Assembly: GCA_017527065.1 (NCBI GenBank)
Contig: JAFXQO010000001.1
Coordinates: 1-64,000, forward strand
Length of the DNA stretch: 64,000 bases
Reading direction: 5' to 3'
Source of the DNA: Clostridia bacterium
GTDB taxonomy: Bacteria > Bacillota > Clostridia > Christensenellales > Aristaeellaceae
Made by a program: the position numbers and the translations under genes. This document shows, in pieces, positions 42,218-49,822 of the stretch (position 1 is the first letter of the stretch; each line of letters opens with the position of its first letter). The notes beneath the pieces are model-generated. The model saw only the letters and a list, made by a program, of their open reading frames with translations. It was not told where the DNA came from and searched no databases.

Positions 42218-43234
42218 TTATTCCGCTTCGTAGCCGTTCGGGTTCCTGGATTTGAAGGCCCAGGAATCGCGGCACATGTCGTCCAGCGTCTTTTCGGTAC
42301 GCCAGTCCAGCAGGCGCGCCGCCTTGGAGGGATCGGCGTAGACGGTGGGGATGTCGCCGGGGCGGCGGTCGGTCATCACGTAGGGCACCTTGACGCCCGT
42401 GCTCTTCTCGAAGCTGTTGATGATGTCCAGCACGCTGTAGCCCACGCCGGTGCCCAGGTTGATGGCTTCGCTGCCGGTGTGCTCCATGGCGTATCTGATG
42501 GCGCGCACATGGCCCTTCGCCAGGTCCACCACGTGGATGTAGTCGCGCACGCAGGTGCCGTCGGGCGTGGGATAGTCGCCGCCGAACACCTTCAGTTCCT
42601 TCATCTTGCCGGAGGCCGCGTTGAGCACGTTGGGCATGAGGTTGTTCGGGATGCCGTTCGGGTTCTCGCCGATGAGACCGCTGGGATGCGCGCCGACCGG
42701 GTTGAAATAGCGCAGCAGCACCACGGAGAGCTCCTTGTCGGCCACGGCCTCGTCGCGCAGAATCTGCTCGATCATGTACTTCGTCCAGCCGTAGGGGCTG
42801 GAGCAGCCCAGGCGCGCCGTTTCGGGCACGGGCAGGACCTCCGGCTGGCCGTATACGGTGGCCGAGGAACTGAACACGATGCGCGTGCAGCCGTATTTTT
42901 TCATGGTTTCCAGCAGCGCGAGCGTGGAATCGAGGTTGTTGCGGTAGTACATGAGCGGCTTGGCGACGCTCTCGCCCACGGCCTTGAGCCCCGCGAAATG
43001 GATCACGGCGTCCGGCCTCTCCGCCTCGAATATTCTCTCCAGCGCGGCCTTGTCGCATACGTCGGCCTCATAGGCCGTCACCTTCTTGCCGGTGATGGCT
43101 TCCACGCGGCGCAGCGCTTCGGGCTGACTGTTGACGTAGTTGTCCACCGAGACGACGTCGTAGCCCGCCTCGAGCAGTTCGACGCCGGTGTGGCTGCCGA
43201 TGTATCCGGCGCCGCCGGTCAGCAAAATCTTCAT
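42218..43234 (-). CDS. galE: UDP-glucose 4-epimerase
   Basis: A 338-residue extended short-chain dehydrogenase that interconverts UDP-galactose and UDP-glucose. NAD-binding GGAGYIGSH is at the N-terminus, the catalytic pair is S-x24-Y-x3-K (SSSATVYG ... YGWTKYMIE), and the substrate region NPVGAHPSG is typical. The ATG was taken because the GTG nine bases earlier is only one base from GAGGAG. With the GH4 enzyme downstream it makes sense for using released galactose. Confidence 0.96.
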   Translation of the reverse strand: MKILLTGGAGYIGSHTGVELLEAGYDVVSVDNYVNSQPEALRRVEAITGKKVTAYEADVCDKAALERIFEAERPDAVIHFAGLKAVGESVAKPLMYYRNNLDSTLALLETMKKYGCTRIVFSSSATVYGQPEVLPVPETARLGCSSPYGWTKYMIEQILRDEAVADKELSVVLLRYFNPVGAHPSGLIGENPNGIPNNLMPNVLNAASGKMKELKVFGGDYPTPDGTCVRDYIHVVDLAKGHVRAIRYAMEHTGSEAINLGTGVGYSVLDIINSFEKSTGVKVPYVMTDRRPGDIPTVYADPSKAARLLDWRTEKTLDDMCRDSWAFKSRNPNGYEAE

Positions 43235-43276
43235 GGTGTCCACGCTCCTCGCTCATTGTATTGTTTTGGCCCTTCT

Positions 43277-43305
43277 ATTGTACACGCGCGGCGGAGAAAA
43301 AGCAA
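43277..43305 (-). promoter_or_regulatory. Promoter of galE
   Basis: Minus strand: TTGCTT (43300-43305), 17 bases, TACAAT (43277-43282), about 45 bases before the start. Confidence 0.72.
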
Positions 43306-43371
43306 GCCGTGATTGGAGGGGAATCAAAAGATACTTTGTTTGCTGAAACCGCGTCGCTGCGCCGGGGTTTT

Positions 43372-43800
43372 TCAAAGGACTTTCCTGAAACAGATGATCC
43401 TGTTTTCCTCCTGAAAACCAACGCTTAAATGGAATTTCAGCGACGCGGCGTTCGTCAGTTCACAGTCGCTGGCAAATTCGGAGCAGCCTTTTTCCTTCGC
43501 CCATTCTTCGCATTCTGAAACCAGTTTCCTGGCGATCCCCCTGTGGCGGTATTCTTCCTTGACGCCGACGCCTTCCAGATAGCCGACAGGGCTGGTTTCA
43601 CAGCCTTCGACGTAGTCGTGACGCAGGCAGCAGAGCGCCACGCCGACGATCTGTCCGTCCGCGCTTTCGGAAAAAACGGCTGAGTTGTCCGAATTCATAT
43701 AGCCGTCGACGATTCTCCCCAGCTCCTCCGGGGAATGTTCCGGCCAGACGATCCTGACCAGCGCCGCAAGGCGTTCCGACTCGCTGTGGCTTGCTCTCAT
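43372..43800 (-). CDS. GNAT acetyltransferase resembling aminoglycoside 6'-N-acetyltransferase AAC(6')
   Basis: A 142-residue acetyl-CoA-dependent transferase. It shares the pattern of AAC(6')-I enzymes along its length: WPEHSPEEL, LRHDYVEGCETSPVGYLEG, the acetyl-CoA loop RHRGIARKL, GCSEFASD and the end VGFQEENRIICFRK. Established AAC(6') proteins acetylate the 6' amine of aminoglycosides, but many chromosomal members have other or weak activity. The start with GAGG upstream was preferred over an ATG 21 bases earlier. Composition is less GC-rich than the galE side. Confidence 0.8.
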   Translation of the reverse strand: MRASHSESERLAALVRIVWPEHSPEELGRIVDGYMNSDNSAVFSESADGQIVGVALCCLRHDYVEGCETSPVGYLEGVGVKEEYRHRGIARKLVSECEEWAKEKGCSEFASDCELTNAASLKFHLSVGFQEENRIICFRKVL

Positions 43801-43830
43801 TTGTCCTCTTCTCCTTTTCATTGCCGGGAC

Positions 43831-44694
43831 TCAGATATTCTTGTAGAGCTCATAACAGTTATGTCCTTTGGGAACATCCTTGAGTTCGCCTCTGAGCAAA
43901 TAGCCGTTCTTTTTGAAGAAACCGACGTTCCAGTCTCCCGCGCTTGTCAGAATCAACGACGCGCCGTTTTCCTTTGCGAGTTTTTCCACTTCCCGCAAAA
44001 AATACGTGCCCAGGCCGTGATGTCTCAACGGCTCCTCCACAAAAAGAGCGTCGACAAAACCATATGCCCCTTTGTCCATGTCCGCCATCACGCCTGCTAT
44101 AAAATTACCGTCTTCGTCCACAAGTTTTTTATAGAAGCCAATGCTCTCGCATTTCTGCTCGTAGGCCGCGCTGTATGCGTCGATGCCGTTCAGTATGACA
44201 TTCGCGTCCTCGTCATTTCCGATCGATATTTTGAATCGTGCGCCGTTGTTGTTTGCCGGAACATATTCAGGCGCGTCCCTGTCAAGGTATTTGACCAAGG
44301 AATAACTGGTATGGCCGTTCGCCTTTTTCAGCGTTGTAAAGACCGTATAGCCATGCTTTTCATAGAATGGTCTTGCCATATAACTGGCCGTGCCGAGCGT
44401 CACGACGCGACAGCCCTTCTCTCTTGCGATGCGCTCGACTTCGCGGAGGATCATTGAGCCGATCCCCTGATGACGATAGCGTTCGTCCACCCAGAGATCG
44501 TTGAGAAACATTCTCGACCAATGGTATTCGTAGGCTTCGGCAATACATCCGCCGATGATCCCGCCGGTTTCGTATTCGATTTTGAGGACAAATCTTTCTT
44601 CGTCCGCGTCCACCTCGCGCGGCACGATTTCGTTGATCTTCTCGCCGATGTATTCGGCGTCTTCTTTTGACAGATCCTTGATGATGTATTCCAT
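43831..44694 (-). CDS. Tandem GNAT-domain acetyltransferase
   Basis: A 287-residue protein made of two GNAT domains. The first (about residues 1-135) has the acetyl-CoA loop RYRHQGIGSMI, the second (about 150-287) LRHHGLGTYFL, each followed by the late FYEKHGY or FFKKNGY segment. Substrates are unknown. It precedes the AAC(6')-like gene by 30 bases on the same strand, so the two probably form an operon. Confidence 0.88.
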   Translation of the reverse strand: MEYIIKDLSKEDAEYIGEKINEIVPREVDADEERFVLKIEYETGGIIGGCIAEAYEYHWSRMFLNDLWVDERYRHQGIGSMILREVERIAREKGCRVVTLGTASYMARPFYEKHGYTVFTTLKKANGHTSYSLVKYLDRDAPEYVPANNNGARFKISIGNDEDANVILNGIDAYSAAYEQKCESIGFYKKLVDEDGNFIAGVMADMDKGAYGFVDALFVEEPLRHHGLGTYFLREVEKLAKENGASLILTSAGDWNVGFFKKNGYLLRGELKDVPKGHNCYELYKNI

Positions 44695-44845
44695 CTGGCC
44701 TTTCTCCTCAAAGACTGATTTAACGGTACAAGAGGCATACGGTCTCCACCTGGCACGAGGAAACGAAATAAACAGTCATGACTTTTTTGGTTCTCATAAT
44801 CGCGCTATAAAAACCCGTGTTTTGCCTGTTTGCAGGAATATGCAA

Positions 44846-45940
44846 TCATTTTTCTTGTTTTACAGTTCTCCTGCATACTTTCTTTGCATTTTTCACGAGC
44901 GTAATTATAATACCCATGACAATAACAGTGACGACCGTATATGTTAATCCTAAATTATAAGAGTAAGGGAACGCGTTAATTACAGTCTCCGGATCGGATC
45001 TGAATAACGATACCAATCTGTCAAATAATTTGAAGATTAGGAGATGCAAAGCCATAAAATGGAAACTGTTCTTTCCTATGAATGACAACAGCTTTTGAAC
45101 GGGGGAGCACTTCTGTAGTATGTTGGCTAAACACATACAGAAATATAAACCTATACAAGTAACAGGATAGAAAAGAAAAGCATTTCCGATTTGATTAACT
45201 GAAAGTTCTACTGATATCACATTATAGTGTGCTATCAGACATAAAACCGCACACGAAGCAAGACAACCTACCCAAGAAAACAAAGAGCGGATTTTAGGAT
45301 AATATTTCTTGGAAATGTACCCGAGGTACATGATCGGCACTGCTAAGAGGGCGATTTGAATATGATAGGATAGATACATTCCAATAGAGTTTGTATAGAG
45401 GCCTAAGATGGCAAAAAGCAGCATAATTAAGGACATCAGAATGTTTGTAGCGTTTTTACGATTGCAAAAACGGGCAGAAATATCGGCGGACAAACAGAAT
45501 GATATGCAAAACAGGACACATGAAACAAACAATACCGGAAGAAACCAGAAAGCGCCAAGCATAGCCTCGTTTGTCTGGAGAACCGCTCCTGAAATCAACC
45601 ATATTATGCATTCGTTTACAGAGTATGATCCAGCGATAATAAGCGAAAGAGATGAAAGAAGGTTGTGCAAAAGAACAAATCCGGTATTATACTGTACATA
45701 CGGTTTGAAAATCCCGTAGAACCGTTTTCCTATGTAAATATGAACACTTTCAAAACGATTGTATTTATTACCGTCATATAGAAACCCAGCCACAAAAAAG
45801 AAAAGCATAATGTTGTATAAATACACAAAGATACCTAACTTCAGATGGGTAATGGGAAGGGTAACCAGAGAATGACCAATAATAACTGAAATCATTCCAA
45901 TGCCTTTGACCGAATCTATTAGTTTATTTCGCTGATTCAT
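44846..45940 (-). CDS. Membrane acyltransferase, family 3 (OafA/NodX-like)
   Basis: A 364-residue integral membrane protein with about ten hydrophobic helices. The N-terminal DSVKGIGMISVIIGHSLV holds the family's conserved His. Such proteins O-acylate cell-surface polysaccharides or peptidoglycan. AAGGAG stands eight bases before the chosen ATG; an upstream in-frame ATG would add 28 Cys-rich residues without a good ribosome site. The gene is strikingly AT-rich for this window, with many AAA/ATA/TTT codons, which points to horizontal transfer. Confidence 0.88.
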   Translation of the reverse strand: MNQRNKLIDSVKGIGMISVIIGHSLVTLPITHLKLGIFVYLYNIMLFFFVAGFLYDGNKYNRFESVHIYIGKRFYGIFKPYVQYNTGFVLLHNLLSSLSLIIAGSYSVNECIIWLISGAVLQTNEAMLGAFWFLPVLFVSCVLFCISFCLSADISARFCNRKNATNILMSLIMLLFAILGLYTNSIGMYLSYHIQIALLAVPIMYLGYISKKYYPKIRSLFSWVGCLASCAVLCLIAHYNVISVELSVNQIGNAFLFYPVTCIGLYFCMCLANILQKCSPVQKLLSFIGKNSFHFMALHLLIFKLFDRLVSLFRSDPETVINAFPYSYNLGLTYTVVTVIVMGIIITLVKNAKKVCRRTVKQEK

Positions 45941-46139
45941 CAGAAACTCTCCTTGTACTTCAAATAATACGTTTAGAACTCCTACATCAAAACAGCAACT
46001 ACAGCTCGGATTCATCTTTTTCAATTCCGCAGTAGAAATAATAATTCTGTATTATTAATACATTCATAAACATCATCCTACTTATCGAAGGCACAAAGAA
46101 CGATTCTCTGAAATCTGGTTTTTGTCATTAAAAACATAG

Positions 46140-46199
46140 TCAAAACCCGGCTCGAGTCAACGCCACTACTGATTCCACATGCCTTGGGACAACAGCGTG
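46140..46199 (-). pseudogene. Remnant of a second rlmD 3' end, candidate attachment site
   Basis: Read on the minus strand this encodes PRHVESVVALTRAGF before a stop, matching the C-terminus of the nearby rRNA methyltransferase (EHVESVVLITRA). At DNA level the core at 46149-46181 keeps most bases of the intact copy at 47016-47048, including blocks GAATCAGT and ACTCGAGCC. The rest of the gene is absent. The rlmD/rumA 3' end is an established integration site of streptococcal ICEs, so the copy is best read as the far junction of an old insertion. Confidence 0.6.
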
Positions 46200-46229
46200 A
46201 ATAAAATGCCGTTTATCAACGCTGTTGTC
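46188..46229. repeat. Imperfect 42-base palindrome
   Basis: GACAACAGCGT (46188-46198) and ACGCTGTTGTC (46219-46229) are perfect 11-base arms. Inside, ATAAA (46201-46205) pairs with TTTAT (46212-46216). There is no T tract, so it is not an obvious terminator. It overlaps the upstream part of the rlmD-like remnant. Confidence 0.7.
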
Positions 46230-46295
46230 ACAACCACCCTTGTGGCTTAATTCTCATCATCTGAAACGGTCGAGGCAACAGCATTGATATTGCCC

Positions 46296-46970
46296 TTACA
46301 GTTTTACTGTTTTCAAAAAAGCAGCGCACTCGGGTGTGTTTTTCAAACGGTCTTTGACTCTATGTTTATCCAAGATTCCCTGAATCCTGCTCACAATATT
46401 TGGATTACTCAAGCGAAGTGCTGTTTCAAGCGCCGTTGCAGCTTTATCTGTTATCCCTTTGTATGAATAAATCACGATCTCCGCGACAGCTATACGAAAT
46501 TCATTGTTGATGAAGGCTTTCTCAAAATCGTCTGTCTTCAAGAACAACGCATAATACTTTTCAAGTTGTTCGGAGTATTTGAAACCATCTACATGTAAGA
46601 GCATCCACATCAGATTCCCGGCTATTGTACGTTGATACGAAATCTGATCATTGCTCAAAACATCTGCTGCCTTCCGATATGCTTCATATGCAGCAGGGTA
46701 ATTGCTGCAGCGCTCGTGGATAATGCCCATGTTGTAATAGGCAGAATAAGTCGGGAACCAAGTATCAGGGAATTTCTCTAAAGCCCATTGTATCATGTCA
46801 ATTCCTTCTTGTGACCGCTTGATCGGAAACTGAACGGCTGTGGTGTAGCAGTGCTGAAGACGAAGGAAATTACCCCGGACTCGTTTTAAGAGTGTTTCAT
46901 ACTCGGCATAGGCCTCTTTGGGCATTCCTTCTTTGATGAGTATGTTCTCATATGCTTCAATCTTCGTCAC
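46296..46970 (-). CDS. Helical-repeat (TPR-like) protein of unknown function
   Basis: A 224-residue cytoplasmic protein, all helical. Segments such as AYYNMGIIHERCSNYPAAYEAYRKAADVL have tetratricopeptide spacing, suggesting three or four repeats. Start is a GTG with GAGGTGA six bases upstream. No DNA-binding or catalytic motif is seen. It is AT-richer than the window average and lies exactly between the two rlmD 3'-end copies, so it may be the last cargo gene of a decayed element. Confidence 0.75.
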   Translation of the reverse strand: MTKIEAYENILIKEGMPKEAYAEYETLLKRVRGNFLRLQHCYTTAVQFPIKRSQEGIDMIQWALEKFPDTWFPTYSAYYNMGIIHERCSNYPAAYEAYRKAADVLSNDQISYQRTIAGNLMWMLLHVDGFKYSEQLEKYYALFLKTDDFEKAFINNEFRIAVAEIVIYSYKGITDKAATALETALRLSNPNIVSRIQGILDKHRVKDRLKNTPECAAFLKTVKL

Positions 46971-47012
46971 AGTATCACCTCACTTTTTTTACATCTACCC
47001 TGTAGCCTCAAC

Positions 47013-48380
47013 TCAGGCTCGAGTAATCAATACGACTGATTCGACATGCTCCGTCCACGCGAACATATCTACCGGCTGCGCGTACTCCATCCGATACCCA
47101 CCCTCCTGCGTCAGGCGCTTCACGTCGCGCGCCAGCGTGCCGGGGTTGCAGCTCACGTAGACAATCCGCGGCACCTTCACCTGAATGATGGCGTCAAGCA
47201 GGCCCGCGTCGACGCCCTTGCGTGGCGGATCCACCACCAGCACGTCGATGCGCTCCCGCTGCCGGAGGAAGCCGGCGACCAGCTCGCCCGCGTCGCCCGC
47301 GTAAAACGCCGTCTTGTCCGCCAGCTTGTTGCGGCGGGCGTTCAGGCGCGCGTTTTCCACCGCCGCCTCAAGGATCTCCACCCCGATCACCCGCTTCGCC
47401 TCCCGAGCCAGAACAAGCGAAATGGTGCCGCAGCCGCAGTAGGCGTCGACGACCAGCTCGTTTCCCGTCAGCGCCGCGGCCCGGCGCACGCATTCGTAGA
47501 GCGCCTCGGTTTGCGCGTGGTTCACCTGGAAGAACGTCTTGGGCGACATCTCGAAGGTGAGGCCCATCAGCTGATCGTACAGCACGCGCTTGCCCTGGGT
47601 CGACTCGATGCGCCCGTCCAGCGCGTGGGTGGGGCGGCTGGCGAGGGACAGATGATTCAGCGAGCGGAAGCGGCCGGGAAACTGCGTGTTCAGCATGTCG
47701 AAAAGCTGGTTGAGGCATTTCAGGCGCCGTCCCGAGGTGCACAGAATGAGCATCAGCTCGCCCACGTGGTTGACACGCGTCACAATGAAGCGCACGCCGC
47801 CCTCCGGCGCGGGCTTGGCGTCCCAAGCGGGCACGCAGTAAATCTGCATCCACTGGGCCACGACCTTCACCGCCTGCATGGCGATGTCGCTCTGAATCAT
47901 ACACCCGTCGACGGGCAGCAGCCTGTTTCCGCCCAGCGCGTATACGCCGACGAAGGGCGTTCGCGTCGCCGGGTCAGTCGAGACGAAGAACTCCCCCTTG
48001 TTGCGGTAGCGCCAGGGCATTTCAGCCCCCAATGCGGGGAGTACGTTCGGCTTCGTCAGGCCGCCGATGCGCTCCAGCTGCTGGCGCACAACCTGCTCCT
48101 TCAATTCGAGCGAGCGCTGGTAGCTCATGTGCTGGGCGCGGCAGCCGCCGCAGCGGCCGTACAGCGGGCACAGCGGGGCGACCCGCTGCGGCGCCGGCTC
48201 GATGACGCGGGTGAGCCGGCCTTCCATGTAGCGCTCCGCCTCGCGCACGATGTCCGCCTCGATGCGCTCGCCCGGCAGCGCGAAGGGAACGAACACCACC
48301 CGGCCGTCCGCCGCGCGCCCGACGCCCTGCAGTTCCGCGCCAATGCCCGTTATATCCAGAATCACATCGGTAACCCCCAT
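47013..48380 (-). CDS. rlmD: 23S rRNA (uracil-5) methyltransferase, RlmD/RlmCD family
   Basis: A 455-residue enzyme forming m5U in 23S rRNA. An N-terminal TRAM domain (ITGIGAELQGVGR) is followed by the [4Fe-4S] ligands CPLYGRCGGC plus Cys in DGCMI. The methyltransferase domain has YCGCGTISL and VDPPRKGVD, and the catalytic Cys lies in VSCNPGT. The ATG that begins the TRAM domain was chosen; an in-frame ATG 66 bases upstream would force translation through a GC-rich hairpin. No good ribosome site precedes either. Its 3' end is duplicated about 870 bases away, beyond the helical-repeat gene. Confidence 0.93.
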   Translation of the reverse strand: MGVTDVILDITGIGAELQGVGRAADGRVVFVPFALPGERIEADIVREAERYMEGRLTRVIEPAPQRVAPLCPLYGRCGGCRAQHMSYQRSLELKEQVVRQQLERIGGLTKPNVLPALGAEMPWRYRNKGEFFVSTDPATRTPFVGVYALGGNRLLPVDGCMIQSDIAMQAVKVVAQWMQIYCVPAWDAKPAPEGGVRFIVTRVNHVGELMLILCTSGRRLKCLNQLFDMLNTQFPGRFRSLNHLSLASRPTHALDGRIESTQGKRVLYDQLMGLTFEMSPKTFFQVNHAQTEALYECVRRAAALTGNELVVDAYCGCGTISLVLAREAKRVIGVEILEAAVENARLNARRNKLADKTAFYAGDAGELVAGFLRQRERIDVLVVDPPRKGVDAGLLDAIIQVKVPRIVYVSCNPGTLARDVKRLTQEGGYRMEYAQPVDMFAWTEHVESVVLITRA

Positions 48381-48401
48381 GTATCGTCGTTCGGAAATGA
48401 G

Positions 48402-48444
48402 GATCGCCGGCCGGCGGGGAAGCCGTCCGCGCCGGCCGGCGATC
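48402..48444 (-). terminator. GC-rich hairpin between tldE and rlmD
   Basis: Fifteen-base arms (48402-48416 and 48430-48444) pair perfectly. No T run follows on the minus strand, so it may be a weak terminator or an RNA-stabilising structure after tldE. Confidence 0.6.
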
Positions 48445-48465
48445 ATTGCGCCTGAATGGGATAGG

Positions 48466-49809
48466 TCACTTGCCCGCCACGGCCAGCTTGCCGATCAGCA
48501 GATCGGGCGAGGCCACGGAGGAGAAGGTGAATTCCAGGTTGTTCGCCACGGCGGTCACGTTCTTCATCAGCTCGAAAAAGTTGCCCGCAACGGTGATCTG
48601 GCTCACGGGCCGGGTGATCTTGCCGCCCTCGATGAGGAAGCCGCGCGCGCCCAGCGAGAAGTCGCCGCTTATCTGGTTCGCGCCGGAGTGCAGGCCCTGC
48701 ACATAGGTGATGAGCACGCCGTCGCCCGCCATTTCGAGGAGCTTTTCGGGGCTGATATCCGAGGGCACGATGTGCATCGAGTGGGCCGACACGCCCACCG
48801 GCGAGGCGTAGCTGGGCTTGGAGGCGCTGCCTGTGGTCTGAACGCCCTGCTTCTTCGCGGTCTTCAGGTTGTGAAGGAGCGTGTTCAGCTTGCCCGCGCT
48901 CACGATTTCGAGCCGCCGCGCGGCCACGCCTTCGCCGTCGAAGGGCGTCGCGCCGGGAGAGGCGGGGTTGAGCGGGTCGTCCACGATGGTGAGGGCCTCG
49001 CTTCCGATCATCTCGCCCTCGCGGCCTTTCAGCAGAGACATGCCCTTCTGCGCCGCGTCCGCGCTGAACACGGAGGCGAACGTGCGCAGGATGGAGCCGG
49101 CCACGTCGCCGCGGAGGATCACCTTGTATTCGCCCGAGACCGCCTTGTCGGCCTTCAGTCCGTCCACAGCCTCCTTGACGGCCTTGGCCGCCTCGGCCTC
49201 GATGTCGAGCTCTTTCGGGTCGCGCGCCAGGCGGATCGCGCTGCCGCTGGTCACTTCGCCTTCTCCCTGGGCCAGCACACCGGCGTACAGGCCGATGTAG
49301 TTCTCGCGGTAGGATACGTCCAGCCCGCGGCTGTTGACCAGGCGGCGCGCGCCGGAGCCGCTCATGATCTCGACCTCCTCGCACTGGGTCACGCGCGGGT
49401 CGATGGACACGCAGGCCTTTTCCAGGCGGCGCGCCATGTTGATCTTTTCGGCCGCGGTGATCTGGTCGATGGCGTCGTTGTACACATCCATCTCCGGATA
49501 GCGCTCGCTGCCCGCGAAGATGAATTCCTCGTCTTCGTTCTCGATGAGCGCCGCGTTTTCCGCCGCGCCGGCGATGAGCAGGTCGAGGGCGTCCTCGTCG
49601 AGCACCTGCGTGCTGGCGTAGCCCATCTTGCCGTTTGAGAGCGCACGGAAGCCCAGCCCCATGCCCGCGCTCACGTTGTAATCCACGATTTCGCCGTTCT
49701 TGACGCCCACGGAGAATTCCTCGTTGTCGGCGTAATCGGCCTCGCAGGCCTCGAAACCGGCCGCCTTGGCGCGCTCGAACAATTTCTTGATGAATTCATT
49801 CACATCCAT
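48466..49809 (-). CDS. tldE: TldE/PmbA family, non-catalytic subunit of the TldD/TldE protease (pair 1)
   Basis: A 447-residue partner of the TldD metalloprotease. It has the shared fold but no HExxxH; the corresponding region reads ILRTFASVFSADAAQKG. C-terminal segments GARGFLIEGGKITRPVSQITVAGN and the final VASPDLLIGKLAVAGK are typical. TldD/E cleaves unfolded peptides and matures microcin B17 in E. coli. The gene lies 13 bases after tldD. Confidence 0.93.
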   Translation of the reverse strand: MDVNEFIKKLFERAKAAGFEACEADYADNEEFSVGVKNGEIVDYNVSAGMGLGFRALSNGKMGYASTQVLDEDALDLLIAGAAENAALIENEDEEFIFAGSERYPEMDVYNDAIDQITAAEKINMARRLEKACVSIDPRVTQCEEVEIMSGSGARRLVNSRGLDVSYRENYIGLYAGVLAQGEGEVTSGSAIRLARDPKELDIEAEAAKAVKEAVDGLKADKAVSGEYKVILRGDVAGSILRTFASVFSADAAQKGMSLLKGREGEMIGSEALTIVDDPLNPASPGATPFDGEGVAARRLEIVSAGKLNTLLHNLKTAKKQGVQTTGSASKPSYASPVGVSAHSMHIVPSDISPEKLLEMAGDGVLITYVQGLHSGANQISGDFSLGARGFLIEGGKITRPVSQITVAGNFFELMKNVTAVANNLEFTFSSVASPDLLIGKLAVAGK

Positions 49810-49822
49810 TTGCTGTCCCTCC

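Larger units (their letters stand above)
45941..46295. other. AT-rich intergenic stretch
   Basis: This 355-base stretch holds no credible gene. It contains the leader of the acyltransferase gene, a degenerate copy of the rlmD 3' end (46140-46199) and an imperfect palindrome (46188-46229). No confident promoter for the acyltransferase was found. Confidence 0.6.

Noticed and set aside
43372..44694. Integron-like cassette for the acetyltransferase genes
   Set aside because: No attC-like sites flank the genes and both lie in one operon orientation; AT-richer composition alone does not show a cassette.
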